Assembly (NCBI RefSeq): GCF_001953305.1
Contig: NZ_MTFE01000010.1
Span: 240,146 to 304,145, forward strand
Length of the DNA: 64,000 nucleotides
Source of the DNA: Cnuella takakiae
Lineage (GTDB): Bacteria > Bacteroidota > Bacteroidia > Chitinophagales > Chitinophagaceae
Reading direction: 5' to 3'
In this document: one piece after another, positions 1-8,851 of the stretch
How positions within the stretch are numbered: position 1 is the stretch's first letter
Layout of the letters: every line of letters begins with the position of its first letter
Made by a program: the position numbers and the translations under genes
Notes under the pieces: model-generated
What the model saw: the letters and a program-made list of their open reading frames with translations, nothing else
The model's database searches: none
What the model was told of the DNA's origin: nothing

Positions 1-1358
1 GGATCTGTATTACTATTATCATTACCCAATTGGCCGGATGTTACAACCCAGCCAGTAGCAGGCGTAACACTCCATACCGATTTGCTGGGAACACAATTAG
101 ACCCATTGATATAATTGCCGATAGTACCACTATTAGAAAAGGGTACATCCAACCCGGTACATACACTATCCTTAGGCGTGCTGATTACCGGTTGTGGACG
201 TTCGGAAACATAAATGGGTACTACGGTTGCAGAGGAAGACTGACAAGGGTTAGAAGCGATGATTGTAGCCGAAAAAGAATTGTTGAACACCGGGTTCGAC
301 CCGCTATTGGTATTACAAGAGGCCCTGTTGAAGGTATGCGTTACATCGGCCGGTGCAGGATGCGTGTAATTTATATCAGGTGTTCCATCATTGAAGTTAA
401 CCTTATAGGAAGTACCCGGTGCATTGGCGCTGGTACTGGAGATTGGAAAGGTAAGCGTACTACCAGTGCAGATGGTGGTATTGCCCGGATTACCCAAACC
501 CACTGCAGGGTTACTACCTACAAACACAGCATACTCAGCGCTGGCTACACAACCATTCTGACCAGTTACCTCAAACTTTAAATCCTTTGTACCCAGATTG
601 TACGAGTGGGTTTGAATGCCAAAGCTGCTGCCGGTAAAGTCAGGCGTGTTATCGCCCCAAACAATTTTATAACTCGTATTGGCGGTAGTAGACTGGTTGG
701 AAAAATTAAACAAATAAGAATTGACACCCGTGCACTGCTTGAAGTACGTTTTATTATCATAAGAGCTGGCACCCCCTGAGCCTTCCAAATCTGTTGAAGG
801 CACCTGCTTCACTACAACCGTTTTTACCTCCTCATCCGTGCAGCCATCCGCATTGGTAACCGTCAAACGCACGGTAAAATTTTGGTTGTTATTGCCAATC
901 ACATTATTGATAAAGCGGTGGGTGGGACTTGCCAAGGTACTGGTATTGGTTGCCCCAGCGGCATCGCCAAAGTTCCAGGCATAACTAAGCCCTGTGCCGG
1001 TAGATGTATTGGTAAAAGCAACCGCAGTATTGGCACACAAATTATTTGCGAAACTGAAGTCGGCTACCGGCACGGAGCTTTCTGCCAATACAAAAGCCGG
1101 AGAAGTTGTGGGTGTGCCCCCTAGTGTTTCTATTACCTCGTAAGAACCAGAAGCAGTAGCTGTGTATGTACTGGCAGTAGCAGTGGGAATCTCAGCACCA
1201 TCTTTTTTCCACTTATAGGTAGCCCCGGCTACCGGGTTTTGTACCCGCAGGGTAGTTGTTCCGCTGGCGCCACAAAGTGGGCCAGAAGCAACAATGGTTT
1301 GGCTGTACAGGGTTACGGACAGGATAAGGGTCAGGATCAGGCCCAGGGTCTTTTTCAT
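1..1358 (-). CDS. PKD/Ig-like domain secreted surface protein, N-terminal part (runs off left edge)
   Basis: The minus strand is open from an ATG at 1358 to the window edge, giving 452 codons with no stop, so only the N-terminal part is present. Residues 1-20 (MKKTLGLILTLILSVTLYSQ) form a clear signal peptide. An Ig-like segment follows (residues 21-90, with YKWKKDGAEIPTA), then PKD-type domains recognised by YAWNFGDAAG near 126-135 and repeated short motifs such as W/NFNDGTPDINYTH. This architecture is typical of large Bacteroidota adhesins or gliding-associated proteins exported by the type IX system; the C-terminal sorting domain would lie outside the window. The specific ligand cannot be told. 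Recognition as a PKD surface protein is secure; any role is inference. Confidence 0.82.
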   Translation of the reverse strand, partial: MKKTLGLILTLILSVTLYSQTIVASGPLCGASGTTTLRVQNPVAGATYKWKKDGAEIPTATASTYTATASGSYEVIETLGGTPTTSPAFVLAESSVPVADFSFANNLCANTAVAFTNTSTGTGLSYAWNFGDAAGATNTSTLASPTHRFINNVIGNNNQNFTVRLTVTNADGCTDEEVKTVVVKQVPSTDLEGSGGASSYDNKTYFKQCTGVNSYLFNFSNQSTTANTSYKIVWGDNTPDFTGSSFGIQTHSYNLGTKDLKFEVTGQNGCVASAEYAVFVGSNPAVGLGNPGNTTICTGSTLTFPISSTSANAPGTSYKVNFNDGTPDINYTHPAPADVTHTFNRASCNTNSGSNPVFNNSFSATIIASNPCQSSSATVVPIYVSERPQPVISTPKDSVCTGLDVPFSNSGTIGNYINGSNCVPSKSVWSVTPATGWVVTSGQLGNDNSNTD

Positions 1359-1713
1359 CAATAGCAGTTAGTAAGAAAAGGAGAACAGACAGCAAGATAT
1401 TACCGGAAAGGGATATAAACTGATCAGTATAAAAATAAGACAGGGCAAAAAATACAAATGCGTATTTATACTTACAACCGTATTGCTATAAACTTAAAGA
1501 CGGCAAAGTTGCTGAAGGAAATGCTGTATACGCTGTACCTATATCAATTACCTGTTCCAAACAGGACATAGCATTTCAGCCGCTGTTGCTTTTGCAGCAT
1601 TGGCTACGGTGCGCTGGCCCGCCAACGGCTTTGGTCCAGGCTCACTCCAGCCTTATTGGTAATCCATGGCAACTGGCCGGCCGGAACACCATGAACGGGA
1701 GAAGAAAGCAGGT
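1359..1713. other. Intergenic, no gene seen
   Basis: This 355 bp spacer holds the upstream region of the PKD protein (minus strand) on its left and the downstream end of the permease gene on its right. It is AT-rich near 1400-1500. I see no convincing gene, RNA or strong terminator hairpin. Confidence 0.5.
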
Positions 1714-2799
1714 TTACTGCTCCTTTTTCCGGTAAACGATGGCTTCGATCCTTGCGGGAAGGGCGGCATCGGCAGGCAGCCGGTTTTCATAAAAATTCTC
1801 GTAATAAGCCTTGATGATGGCAGTGAGTGGGGTGGCCAGCAGGATACCGGCAAATCCAAAGGCTGCACCCATGGCCAGCACCATGAACAGGATGGGTACC
1901 GGGTGGATGTTCATGGTATTGGCGCGGAGTGGCGGCATCACGAAATCGGCCATAATCTCGTCCATGGCAATATAGAAAACAGCCACCCAGATGGCGGTGG
2001 TATTGCTGATGGAAAGGGCCACCAGCGTGGGCGGCACTGCCATGATATAAAAGCCCAGCCTGGGAACGAGTACGGCAAAGATGGCCACGGCACCCCATAC
2101 CCACGCTCCGGGTACCCCAAGCAGGGAAAGCACCAATACGCTGGCAATGGCTACGATAAAACCGCCGATCAGGTTGGACTTAAACCAGCCCGACAACATC
2201 ACTGCGGCCTCCTTGAAGGCCTTTTGCGCGGGGTCGCGTTTGTTGGGGTGAAAGAAAGAAAAGTACAGGGCGGCAAGTGGCCTGGGGTTGGCCACGGCGT
2301 ACACCACCATGCTGATGACAATGATGATGAGCAGTACCCCATTGAGCACGGAGAGCGAGATATTCCCGATCCGCATCAGGGCCTGCGCCAGGGAAGGCAA
2401 CCCGCTCCCGGCAGCAGCGGGGCTGCCCGGCCCCGGCTGCTCCATACCGGGAATCACCTTGAGCCAGCCGGCAAGCCTTTCCTGGACGGTGGCCGCATAC
2501 TGGGGCCCATTTTTGACCAACACTTGCAGCTGCTGTGCAATGATGGGCACCACGATCCAGGCAATAATACCCAGAACCAGCAAGATAGCTACGAACACCG
2601 CCAGCACCGCCCAGCCGCGTTTCCATCCCCTTTGTTCCAGCCTGCCCACCGGGTGGTTGATGATCACCGCCAACACCAGCGCCACCAGCAAGAGCAGGAT
2701 GGCGGAATAGACCTGCAACAGCAACCACAGGAAGACCATGGTGGCTGCAGCAAACAGGATGCTCCGGGTAAGGGTTTGGTAAAGGGCTTTGGAATCCAT
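1714..2799 (-). CDS. AI-2E family transporter (PerM/DUF20-type permease)
   Basis: A 361-residue polytopic membrane protein of the AI-2E/PerM superfamily. The order is typical: two N-terminal membrane segments (about 12-47), a third near 63-88, a soluble periplasmic-type stretch (about 89-150, here with a PGPGSPAAAG linker), then a C-terminal membrane block containing the GAWVWGAVAIFAVLVPRLG segment and an HPVPILFMVLAMGAAFG-like stretch matching the family's conserved GI..A.P..A motif near the end. Length matches the family. Known members export or take up varied substrates (autoinducer-2, sodium in some), so the substrate here is unknown. The gene is monocistronic and follows a candidate promoter at 2903-2912. 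The start at 2799 (MDSKALYQ) gives the expected short cytoplasmic N-terminus. Confidence 0.88.
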   Translation of the reverse strand: MDSKALYQTLTRSILFAAATMVFLWLLLQVYSAILLLLVALVLAVIINHPVGRLEQRGWKRGWAVLAVFVAILLVLGIIAWIVVPIIAQQLQVLVKNGPQYAATVQERLAGWLKVIPGMEQPGPGSPAAAGSGLPSLAQALMRIGNISLSVLNGVLLIIIVISMVVYAVANPRPLAALYFSFFHPNKRDPAQKAFKEAAVMLSGWFKSNLIGGFIVAIASVLVLSLLGVPGAWVWGAVAIFAVLVPRLGFYIMAVPPTLVALSISNTTAIWVAVFYIAMDEIMADFVMPPLRANTMNIHPVPILFMVLAMGAAFGFAGILLATPLTAIIKAYYENFYENRLPADAALPARIEAIVYRKKEQ

Positions 2800-2902
2800 G
2801 GAAAAGCGGGTTTAAGGGGCTGATTAAATGTAGGCAATTGCTCACAGGGACACAGGTTACAAATGGACCACGGCTATATAGTGTGCGTCCTACCTGGCCT
2901 TT

Positions 2903-2912
2903 GGCAAAGACA
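2903..2912 (-). promoter_or_regulatory. Candidate Bacteroidota -7 element of the AI-2E permease
   Basis: On the minus strand the sequence TGTCTTTGCC lies 104 bases before the permease start. It resembles the Bacteroidota -7 consensus TAnnTTTG, with one mismatch, and the identical ten bases occur 12 bases before the KptA start at 57850. The recurrence supports a promoter role; no clear -33 element was seen. Confidence 0.35.
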
Positions 2913-3023
2913 AAACGAACCTTTACCTTCGGAAGACATTCCCACATAAGCATAGTCAATTGTAATGAGTAACAGGCTTGTACCTGAACAGGTCCTCTAT
3001 GTACTTATCTAAAACATTTGACT

Positions 3024-3552
3024 ATGCCTGGCTTCCCTAAAATTTACGATGACCTTGGTGGCTTTTGGATGCTTGAGGAAAAACTCCGCAACCAGTGGCG
3101 CAAAACCATCTACCCTGTGCTGGAGGTAAACGACCACCCCATCACCGACCACAGCCGGTAGCTTCAACCTGCAACAGCTGCTCCTTTCACGGAAAAAACC
3201 AGGACGGTATGAGCTCATAACCCCAGATAGGGGCTATAACCGCTATAAGGACCAACAGCCCCAACCTGTCCAGGTAAGCCACCATCCCACCCATATCAGC
3301 TGGCACCTGACCTCACCCGGGCTTGAACGGATCTATCACTTTGATAAGGAGCAATATGGCAATACCGCAGAACAGCTGAAAAAGGAGTTGCGAGGCATCA
3401 TCAGGCAGTATCATGCGTCTATTAAAGACGGAGCAATAATCATTCAATCATCCTTTCACGTTAAACACTATCCATTCATTCAGGATTTGGCCAAAAAATA
3501 TCGCATCTATGACTACGAATTCAATTTTGACGGCGGAGCTGAAATACTATAA
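3024..3552 (+). pseudogene. Unknown protein gene broken by one frameshift
   Basis: An ATG at 3024 opens a frame (MPGFPKIYDDLGGFW...) that stops at 3159-3161 after 45 codons. From about 3130 the next frame is open and continues with convincing coding content (SFNLQQLLLSRKKPGRYELI ... IIIQSSFHVKHYPF) to a TAA at 3550-3552. Joined across a single-base shift between 3130 and 3159, the two halves make a protein of about 175 residues. I do not recognise the family. The stop lies one base before the next ATG (3554), so the two genes form a pair. It could be a decayed gene or a one-base sequence error. Confidence 0.5.
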
Positions 3553-3553
3553 A

Positions 3554-3997
3554 ATGCTCACCCCCGAGTGCCACTGGCGGCAATACCACACCCGGGAGCT
3601 CGCGCAGATAGAACTCTTTGCCGATGGCATTCCCCTGATAGATTACAGCATACGCAATGTGTACCTGCTGCGGCTGCAGAGGGCGTTGGAAGAAGACGGT
3701 GAATATGAGATCTTTTGCTGCTCCTGTGGTACAGCCCATTGCGGGGCGCTCCCGGATGCTTTTGTACTCATCCGCCACGAAGGTGACCGACTCCACTGGA
3801 CCCATACCGGTGATCTGCCTAAAGCCCGTTACACCTTTGTAACCGAACAAGTGCGTGCTGAAGTGGCGCGGTTGGAAAAGGAACTCTATGCATGGTTTGC
3901 AGCCACGCCAGACCTGCAAGAGCCGCGGTCACAAGAGGTGCTGATGAGCCCGGAGGAGGTGTACCTAGATTGGAAGAGGAGAACTTTACATCTGTAA
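3554..3997 (+). CDS. Hypothetical protein, 147 residues
   Basis: The reading frame extends upstream to an ATG at 3509, but that start lies inside the preceding gene; the ATG at 3554 (MLTPECHWRQYHTRELAQ) sits one base after the upstream stop and is preferred. The protein is soluble, rich in aromatic residues and contains a Cys/His cluster, CCSCGTAHCG, near residue 55, which could bind metal, although this is not a recognised motif. The tail has a helical segment (VRAEVARLEKELYAWF). I do not recognise the family. Its tight spacing with the frameshifted gene upstream suggests co-transcription, possibly as an effector/partner pair; this is inference. Confidence 0.6.
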   Translation: MLTPECHWRQYHTRELAQIELFADGIPLIDYSIRNVYLLRLQRALEEDGEYEIFCCSCGTAHCGALPDAFVLIRHEGDRLHWTHTGDLPKARYTFVTEQVRAEVARLEKELYAWFAATPDLQEPRSQEVLMSPEEVYLDWKRRTLHL

Positions 3998-4097
3998 AGA
4001 ACCTAACTATTCTTATTAGAACTTTCAGCGATCAACAACGAACGTGGGATTAACTGCTCGTTAGATCAACAAGCTAAATTTCCTACGATTTTAAAGT

Positions 4098-4304
4098 TTA
4101 AGACCCTCCCAAGTTCATCTGGCCGATAATATTATTGACCTCTTTTTCAGTAGAGCGGAGCTTGTCTTGGCAATACCCAATTAAGAACGAGGCTCTTTTA
4201 ACCTTTTCCGCAAGCACATCAACCGACACAGATTCAGCTTCGATTTCATGAGCAAGCTGCTTTAATTCCTGATAGGCTTTCTCATAAGTTAAACTCGTTT
4301 CCAT
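4098..4304 (-). CDS. xseB: Exodeoxyribonuclease VII small subunit
   Basis: A 68-residue protein with the XseB pattern: an N-terminal YEKAYQELKQLAHEIE segment and VDVLAEKVKRASFLIGYCQDKL, forming the helical hairpin through which several small subunits bind each large subunit. The length is usual for the family. The start codon lies 23 bases inside the xseA end, which implies translational coupling. Together with XseA it forms the ExoVII nuclease that degrades single-stranded DNA from both ends without nucleotide cofactors. It is the last gene of the long minus-strand island; no clear terminator hairpin follows. Confidence 0.9.
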   Translation of the reverse strand: METSLTYEKAYQELKQLAHEIEAESVSVDVLAEKVKRASFLIGYCQDKLRSTEKEVNNIIGQMNLGGS

Positions 4305-5733
4305 TTACTTCTTTCTTGGTTTTGGTATTGGCGATAATTTCAGCACTCGCCATACGGATTTTGATTTCAGTACCAAGGGGCACGTTTCCGGCATTGGCAA
4401 CAATCTGATCCTTATGGTAGATTATGGCAAATCCTTTGTTCAAAATGTTGAGGGGACTCATTAAGCGACAAACAGAGTCGAAATGCCCTAAGTACCCTCG
4501 CTGGTTGATAAATAATTTCCGGATATTAACCTTTAGGTTATCTCCGATGTTTTTTAGATCCCCATTTTTACCTGCTACGATGATTTTGGGTTGGCTGATA
4601 AATTGGTTGCTAAGGTGAATCAAGTCACTTCGGCGATGCAGCAACATTTCTTTTGATTTATTCACCACAATCTGGTTAAAACGGGTATGCGCTTCTTTCT
4701 GCCGGGCAATCACGTCCTTTGCTTTATTTACTACAATTGCATTAAAGCTGTTCATAGCTCTGTTGTTGGCAGCAAGCATAGCCTGGGCTTTAATCAAGAT
4801 GTTGTTCCGAAAAGCAAGCATTGCTTCTTCAAAGTGGCGGTTATGAGCAATGATGAACTCGGCAGCCTTTGTAGGTGTCTTGGTGCTTGTTTTAGCTAGC
4901 AGATCAGCAATTGTTTCGTCTTTTTGGTGGCCAATACCAGTGATTACAGGAAAAGGCAATTTCGCCACACGGCGGCATAATTCAAATTGGTCAAAAACCA
5001 GGAAATCTGTTTGAGCGCCGCCGCCCCTGATGATGATCACTGCGTCATAAGCTACCTGTGCACCTACAATTTCATCAAGTTTGCTGCATATCTCTATCCC
5101 GCTAGCTTCCCCCTGTACCGGTGTAAAATATCGATCAATAGTGAAGCGGTATCCAAATGTATTAGCGTCTAGGGTGTGCTGAAAGTCTTGGTAGCCGGCT
5201 GAGGAACTAGAGGTAACAACGGCTAACCGTTGTAGAACAGCATTGTACGGTAAGCTTTTATTTGAAGTGATGTATTCATTGCCTACTTTTTTGATATAGC
5301 CCGTACACTCTGCCAAAAGGCGTCTAAGGGTTTCCTGCCGCTGTTGTTCGAGCACCCCAATGGTGTATTCCGGGCTGATATCGACAATGGTAAGCTTTAG
5401 GCCATAAGCAGATTGGTAATTGACGCTAACCTTGACCATCACATTGATGCCGTCCTTGAACTTTTGTCCTGTAATGCGCTCAAATTCCTTGATCCGACTG
5501 GAACCAGCTTTCCAGGCCACTGCTGAAATCTTAGCCACGATATCATTTGAGCCTTCTTTCTTCTCCACCAGCGCCAAATACCGATGATCCTTTGCAGGGT
5601 AATGTTTGTGATCCGTAACATCAGCCACCACCCAAAAATGCTTCCCATCGAAATACTTCTGAAACATTCGCTCAATACTTCCGGTGAGTTCGGATAGTTT
5701 AAGCGCTTTTGTTTGCACTGCTGTTACCGTCAA
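4282..5733 (-). CDS. xseA: Exodeoxyribonuclease VII large subunit
   Basis: A 483-residue XseA. Residues 10-115 form the N-terminal OB-fold (WVVADVTDHKHYPAKDHRYLALVE). The central catalytic domain carries the family's DAVIIIRGGGAQTDFLVFDQ motif near 230, then PVITGIGHQKDETIADLLA near 270 and the T-K-TPTKAAEFII motif. A long coiled coil (about 300-400) that would carry the small subunit follows, then the conserved LNKGFAIIYHKDQIVAN C-terminus. It starts 11 bases after the stop of the HDR-motif gene, on the same strand and in the same AT-rich DNA. This copy therefore seems to be part of the defence island rather than a housekeeping locus. A second chromosomal xseA elsewhere would support that. 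Confidence 0.92.
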   Translation of the reverse strand: MTVTAVQTKALKLSELTGSIERMFQKYFDGKHFWVVADVTDHKHYPAKDHRYLALVEKKEGSNDIVAKISAVAWKAGSSRIKEFERITGQKFKDGINVMVKVSVNYQSAYGLKLTIVDISPEYTIGVLEQQRQETLRRLLAECTGYIKKVGNEYITSNKSLPYNAVLQRLAVVTSSSSAGYQDFQHTLDANTFGYRFTIDRYFTPVQGEASGIEICSKLDEIVGAQVAYDAVIIIRGGGAQTDFLVFDQFELCRRVAKLPFPVITGIGHQKDETIADLLAKTSTKTPTKAAEFIIAHNRHFEEAMLAFRNNILIKAQAMLAANNRAMNSFNAIVVNKAKDVIARQKEAHTRFNQIVVNKSKEMLLHRRSDLIHLSNQFISQPKIIVAGKNGDLKNIGDNLKVNIRKLFINQRGYLGHFDSVCRLMSPLNILNKGFAIIYHKDQIVANAGNVPLGTEIKIRMASAEIIANTKTKKEVNGNEFNL

Positions 5734-5744
5734 AACCTATTAAA

Positions 5745-6776
5745 TTAATTGAGCAAATAGTTTAGGCTATGGTACATATTGATTGCCAATGCCTTTCTAA
5801 TGAATTCAAGCCTTTTCGTAAATTGACTAAAGTAAAGACCTATTGGTCGGATTGTCCATTCAGTGTTTGTGTCATATTTCCCTTTGAAGCTATGGCCACA
5901 GCTAATCCAATAAGCATTAGAAAGAATGTTACGGTCATGCATCTTCTGAACTGCATTTGCTACAATTTCTACATGGATAACCCCGTTGCTTTTTTTGTAA
6001 ACAAGCTTAGCGACATGGCAGAGCCTGCTAAAGTTCAAATGATACCTATTGATTACCTCCCTATTAGCTTTCGCCCCCTTTTTCAACTCAAAAGCTTCTT
6101 GGTCCTGAACCATCACTAAAATGTGAAGAGGTATCTTTCTAAGGTCAGGCTTGTGAAGTTTTACTAAGAATTCTGTTAGAAACTCTTCACCTTCTGTATG
6201 CAAGTAAGGGTCTTCAATAATAATTGAGTGAGCCGCGGGTAATGGACCCATCAAATTACCCAAGTTCACTGATTGAAGTGCCCCCTCATTATTTACACAT
6301 TCAATCGTATTTATCGCGAAGGAACTAATGGAGCGATTGAACTTAAAAGAACGGGGAATAGTTATAATCCCAGTTTGATTAGCAACACGTATCGCTTCTC
6401 GCTCATTTTGATCAACCAATAAGTAAGTAGGCAACACTTGACCTGAAAGTAAACTCCATTGCGTTGGATCTTTTACAATCTCAATCGTATTCTGACATGA
6501 CTTTAATTTATTGTTTGACGAAAGAACCTGAATATTTAAAGCAGTTTCTTGGTTTATTCCCAAAGGCAAATCACTCCCATAATGCAGCGCATGAAGAACT
6601 TGACAAATAGTTTGGTCATCTAGATCGAGGTAAACACTCGACCGCTTGAAGATCAATTCATATAAAAATGACAAATTGGCCCGTTGAGCAACATTCAAGA
6701 AAGGCTTTTTTGTCTCCTGAACAAAAGCATCAAAAAAGCCTAATTCCATAAATAAAATCGGCTGAGCAGATGCCAT
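5745..6776 (-). CDS. HDR-motif partner of DUF3696 ATPase (pair A), PLD-like candidate
   Basis: A 343-residue protein of no named family that I recognise. It can be aligned by eye with the product at 27986-28960: both have an acidic stretch followed by a D-P-Y-L-x-T-E signature (IIEDPYLHTEGEEF at 186-199), then a long mixed alpha/beta segment and near the end an HDR motif (MHDRNILSNAYWISCGHSF, 279-297). H-D-R followed about ten residues later by a G-rich/S-rich turn resembles one half of a phospholipase D-like HKD site, so a nuclease or phosphodiesterase role is possible but unproven. It begins one base after the ATPase stop, and xseA follows 11 bases later. The DNA is markedly AT-rich. Confidence 0.7.
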   Translation of the reverse strand: MASAQPILFMELGFFDAFVQETKKPFLNVAQRANLSFLYELIFKRSSVYLDLDDQTICQVLHALHYGSDLPLGINQETALNIQVLSSNNKLKSCQNTIEIVKDPTQWSLLSGQVLPTYLLVDQNEREAIRVANQTGIITIPRSFKFNRSISSFAINTIECVNNEGALQSVNLGNLMGPLPAAHSIIIEDPYLHTEGEEFLTEFLVKLHKPDLRKIPLHILVMVQDQEAFELKKGAKANREVINRYHLNFSRLCHVAKLVYKKSNGVIHVEIVANAVQKMHDRNILSNAYWISCGHSFKGKYDTNTEWTIRPIGLYFSQFTKRLEFIRKALAINMYHSLNYLLN

Positions 6777-6777
6777 A

Positions 6778-8841
6778 TTAATTTTTGCTGCTTTTATTAA
6801 ACTGGTAGAGAGAAATAGTTAATCTTGATGACTCATCAAAAAAACCATATCCAAAATTTCTTGTAAGGCTACCATCTTCTTCAATTTCAATTGAATAAAC
6901 TTGAGACTCTCCTTCTGGCACCTCATCAGGTGGATAGAAGTAATAAATTTGAGTGTCGCTAGGTTCTAACTCCGATGCATTATCTATTGTTAGCACTTGA
7001 AGCCTCCTAATCAGGTATTCACTATGTGTTTCTACCAAGAGTTTGCAACCAAGTTTTTGTACAATAAGGAAAAGCATATCAGCTAGTTTGGATTGTAATG
7101 CTGGATGCAGGTTGGTTTCTGGCTCCTCCAGAACGATCATTGTATTGAAAGTATCCTTAACATTTCTGCTAGCTGCATTTTGAACTCTATCATATTCAAA
7201 TGCAATCCGGAGTAATGTTGGAATTAACTGTCCTACACCATGACCATAGTCAGCCAAATTACGTTCAACACCATTTTTTCTAAGAATAACACCTACAGCA
7301 TCTCCGTCTTTATTTATAGACAAGTTCAATGTATCGGCAATAGCCATTTGCTGTAACACATCTCCAACAAACCCTGTCATACTTTCCAAGCGATCCTTAG
7401 AAGATTCTAATAGAGATTTTAGAACTTGTGAAAAATAATTTTGTTTGTCGGAAACTGAAAATGAACGCATCGGAACTGCGTTACGAAATGGAGGAATGAA
7501 AATTACCTGAGAAATATCTTGCACGATTGTGCTTAAATTCTCTTGAAGAGATTCCAAGATTATTTTTTCAACAAATATATTAAGATTAGATTCTAAAGAA
7601 TTCTGCTTTATGTAATCCTCTGCCTCTCTAGGTGAGAGTAATTTAGGAAAGTTTACTTCAAGGGCTGCAATATTTTTCCGTTCAACATAGGTACGGAAAT
7701 TACAAGCTGACAATCCTAACATTTTCCGTAGCTGGTCCGCACTTTTCATCGGATTAGTAGCCAAGAGTAACTTTTGACAAAATATTTCCGTAAGGTCTTC
7801 AGTAAGGCTGTGCTCATCATGAGCTTTGCTAACAAAATCAGTAGATAGATAATCAGACAAGTAATCTAAATCTTGTCGCTGCAATTGTTCTACTTGATGT
7901 TTCTGTTCATCAATTACCTGAAAATTCTTCTTGGAAATTGAAGGAGGATAATCGGCTTTGAATTTCCAATCATAAATCAACAGTGGCAAATCATGATGAT
8001 TAATAAAGCGTAATTCATTTATAAAGGATGACCTTATAAATTTTTTATTATTAAATATTTTCTTAGTTAGGAAAACTGAACGTAGAAAACTAAAATCCTT
8101 TTTTTGATCCTGTGAGAGAATATTTATGAAATCAGCCATAGAAGGCTGCTGACTTCTATCTAAATTATTATCTGAATCCTTACAAGTAAGGAAATATTCA
8201 ATTAACTCATCAACGCGGTACTCCAAACCAAAATAAGTACCTGTTTCCTCTTCTACTTCCCAGTCATTTAGATCAAAAAAATTTTCAATTACCTTTCCTT
8301 CTATTTCCCTATCGAACATTGAAAGTCTATCCAAAAAATCTACATTATACCTTTTCACACATTCCCATAAATATGCTACATCGACATTTACATTACCATT
8401 GCTAATGCATACTACTTCCCGACTCGTAATCTGCTCGAAAATTCGAACCTTACTCAACCTGCCGCCCTTTCGTAGGGTCTGATCATTCACAAAAGATATT
8501 TCGAAAACAAAGTCCTCCAAAACACTTTTGAAATGAAAGGGAAATGCAAAGGTGATCACTCCTGCGCCTTTTTGTTGATCATTCAACCAATTATCAAAAT
8601 GGCTAAGGTTTAGTTGATCATTAACCTTTAATTTGCAAAAAGCAGCAAAAGGATTTTCAATATCTCTTTCACCATTCTTACGAAAATCTTCAAAGCTGTT
8701 TTGCAACAAAAAAATGGCTTTGAGAACAGAACTCTTTCCACTACTATTTGCACCTATTAAAAGAGTTATCGGAGCTAATTTGAAATTATAGGCACCATTA
8801 AAAACTCTAAAATTTTCAATCCCAATACTATCAAAACTCAT
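6778..8841 (-). CDS. AAA ATPase with DUF3696 C-terminus (pair A, OLD/RecF-like)
   Basis: A 687-residue SMC/RecF-like ATPase. It opens with IENFRVFNGAYNFKLAPIT and a Walker A motif GANSSGKS at 30-37. A long insert follows, then an ABC-type signature region (DYGHGVGQLIP, about 570), Walker B (MIVLEEPETNLHPALQ) and the sensor/H-loop VETHSEYLIRRLQ. The C-terminus has the DUF3696 pattern, IYYFYPPDEVPEGESQV ... GSLTRNFGYGFFDE. No TOPRIM domain is visible, so nuclease activity, if any, would come from the partner encoded one base downstream. Related ATPases act in phage defence modules such as PARIS and Septu. It is a diverged paralogue of the product at 28975-30894. Confidence 0.85.
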   Translation of the reverse strand: MSFDSIGIENFRVFNGAYNFKLAPITLLIGANSSGKSSVLKAIFLLQNSFEDFRKNGERDIENPFAAFCKLKVNDQLNLSHFDNWLNDQQKGAGVITFAFPFHFKSVLEDFVFEISFVNDQTLRKGGRLSKVRIFEQITSREVVCISNGNVNVDVAYLWECVKRYNVDFLDRLSMFDREIEGKVIENFFDLNDWEVEEETGTYFGLEYRVDELIEYFLTCKDSDNNLDRSQQPSMADFINILSQDQKKDFSFLRSVFLTKKIFNNKKFIRSSFINELRFINHHDLPLLIYDWKFKADYPPSISKKNFQVIDEQKHQVEQLQRQDLDYLSDYLSTDFVSKAHDEHSLTEDLTEIFCQKLLLATNPMKSADQLRKMLGLSACNFRTYVERKNIAALEVNFPKLLSPREAEDYIKQNSLESNLNIFVEKIILESLQENLSTIVQDISQVIFIPPFRNAVPMRSFSVSDKQNYFSQVLKSLLESSKDRLESMTGFVGDVLQQMAIADTLNLSINKDGDAVGVILRKNGVERNLADYGHGVGQLIPTLLRIAFEYDRVQNAASRNVKDTFNTMIVLEEPETNLHPALQSKLADMLFLIVQKLGCKLLVETHSEYLIRRLQVLTIDNASELEPSDTQIYYFYPPDEVPEGESQVYSIEIEEDGSLTRNFGYGFFDESSRLTISLYQFNKSSKN

Positions 8842-8851
8842 AAAAACTTGA

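Noticed and set aside
1666-2823. 385-codon plus-strand frame opposite the permease gene
   Set aside because: It is the shadow of a GC-rich membrane-protein gene; the translation is Gly/His-rich low complexity and the minus-strand product matches a known family.
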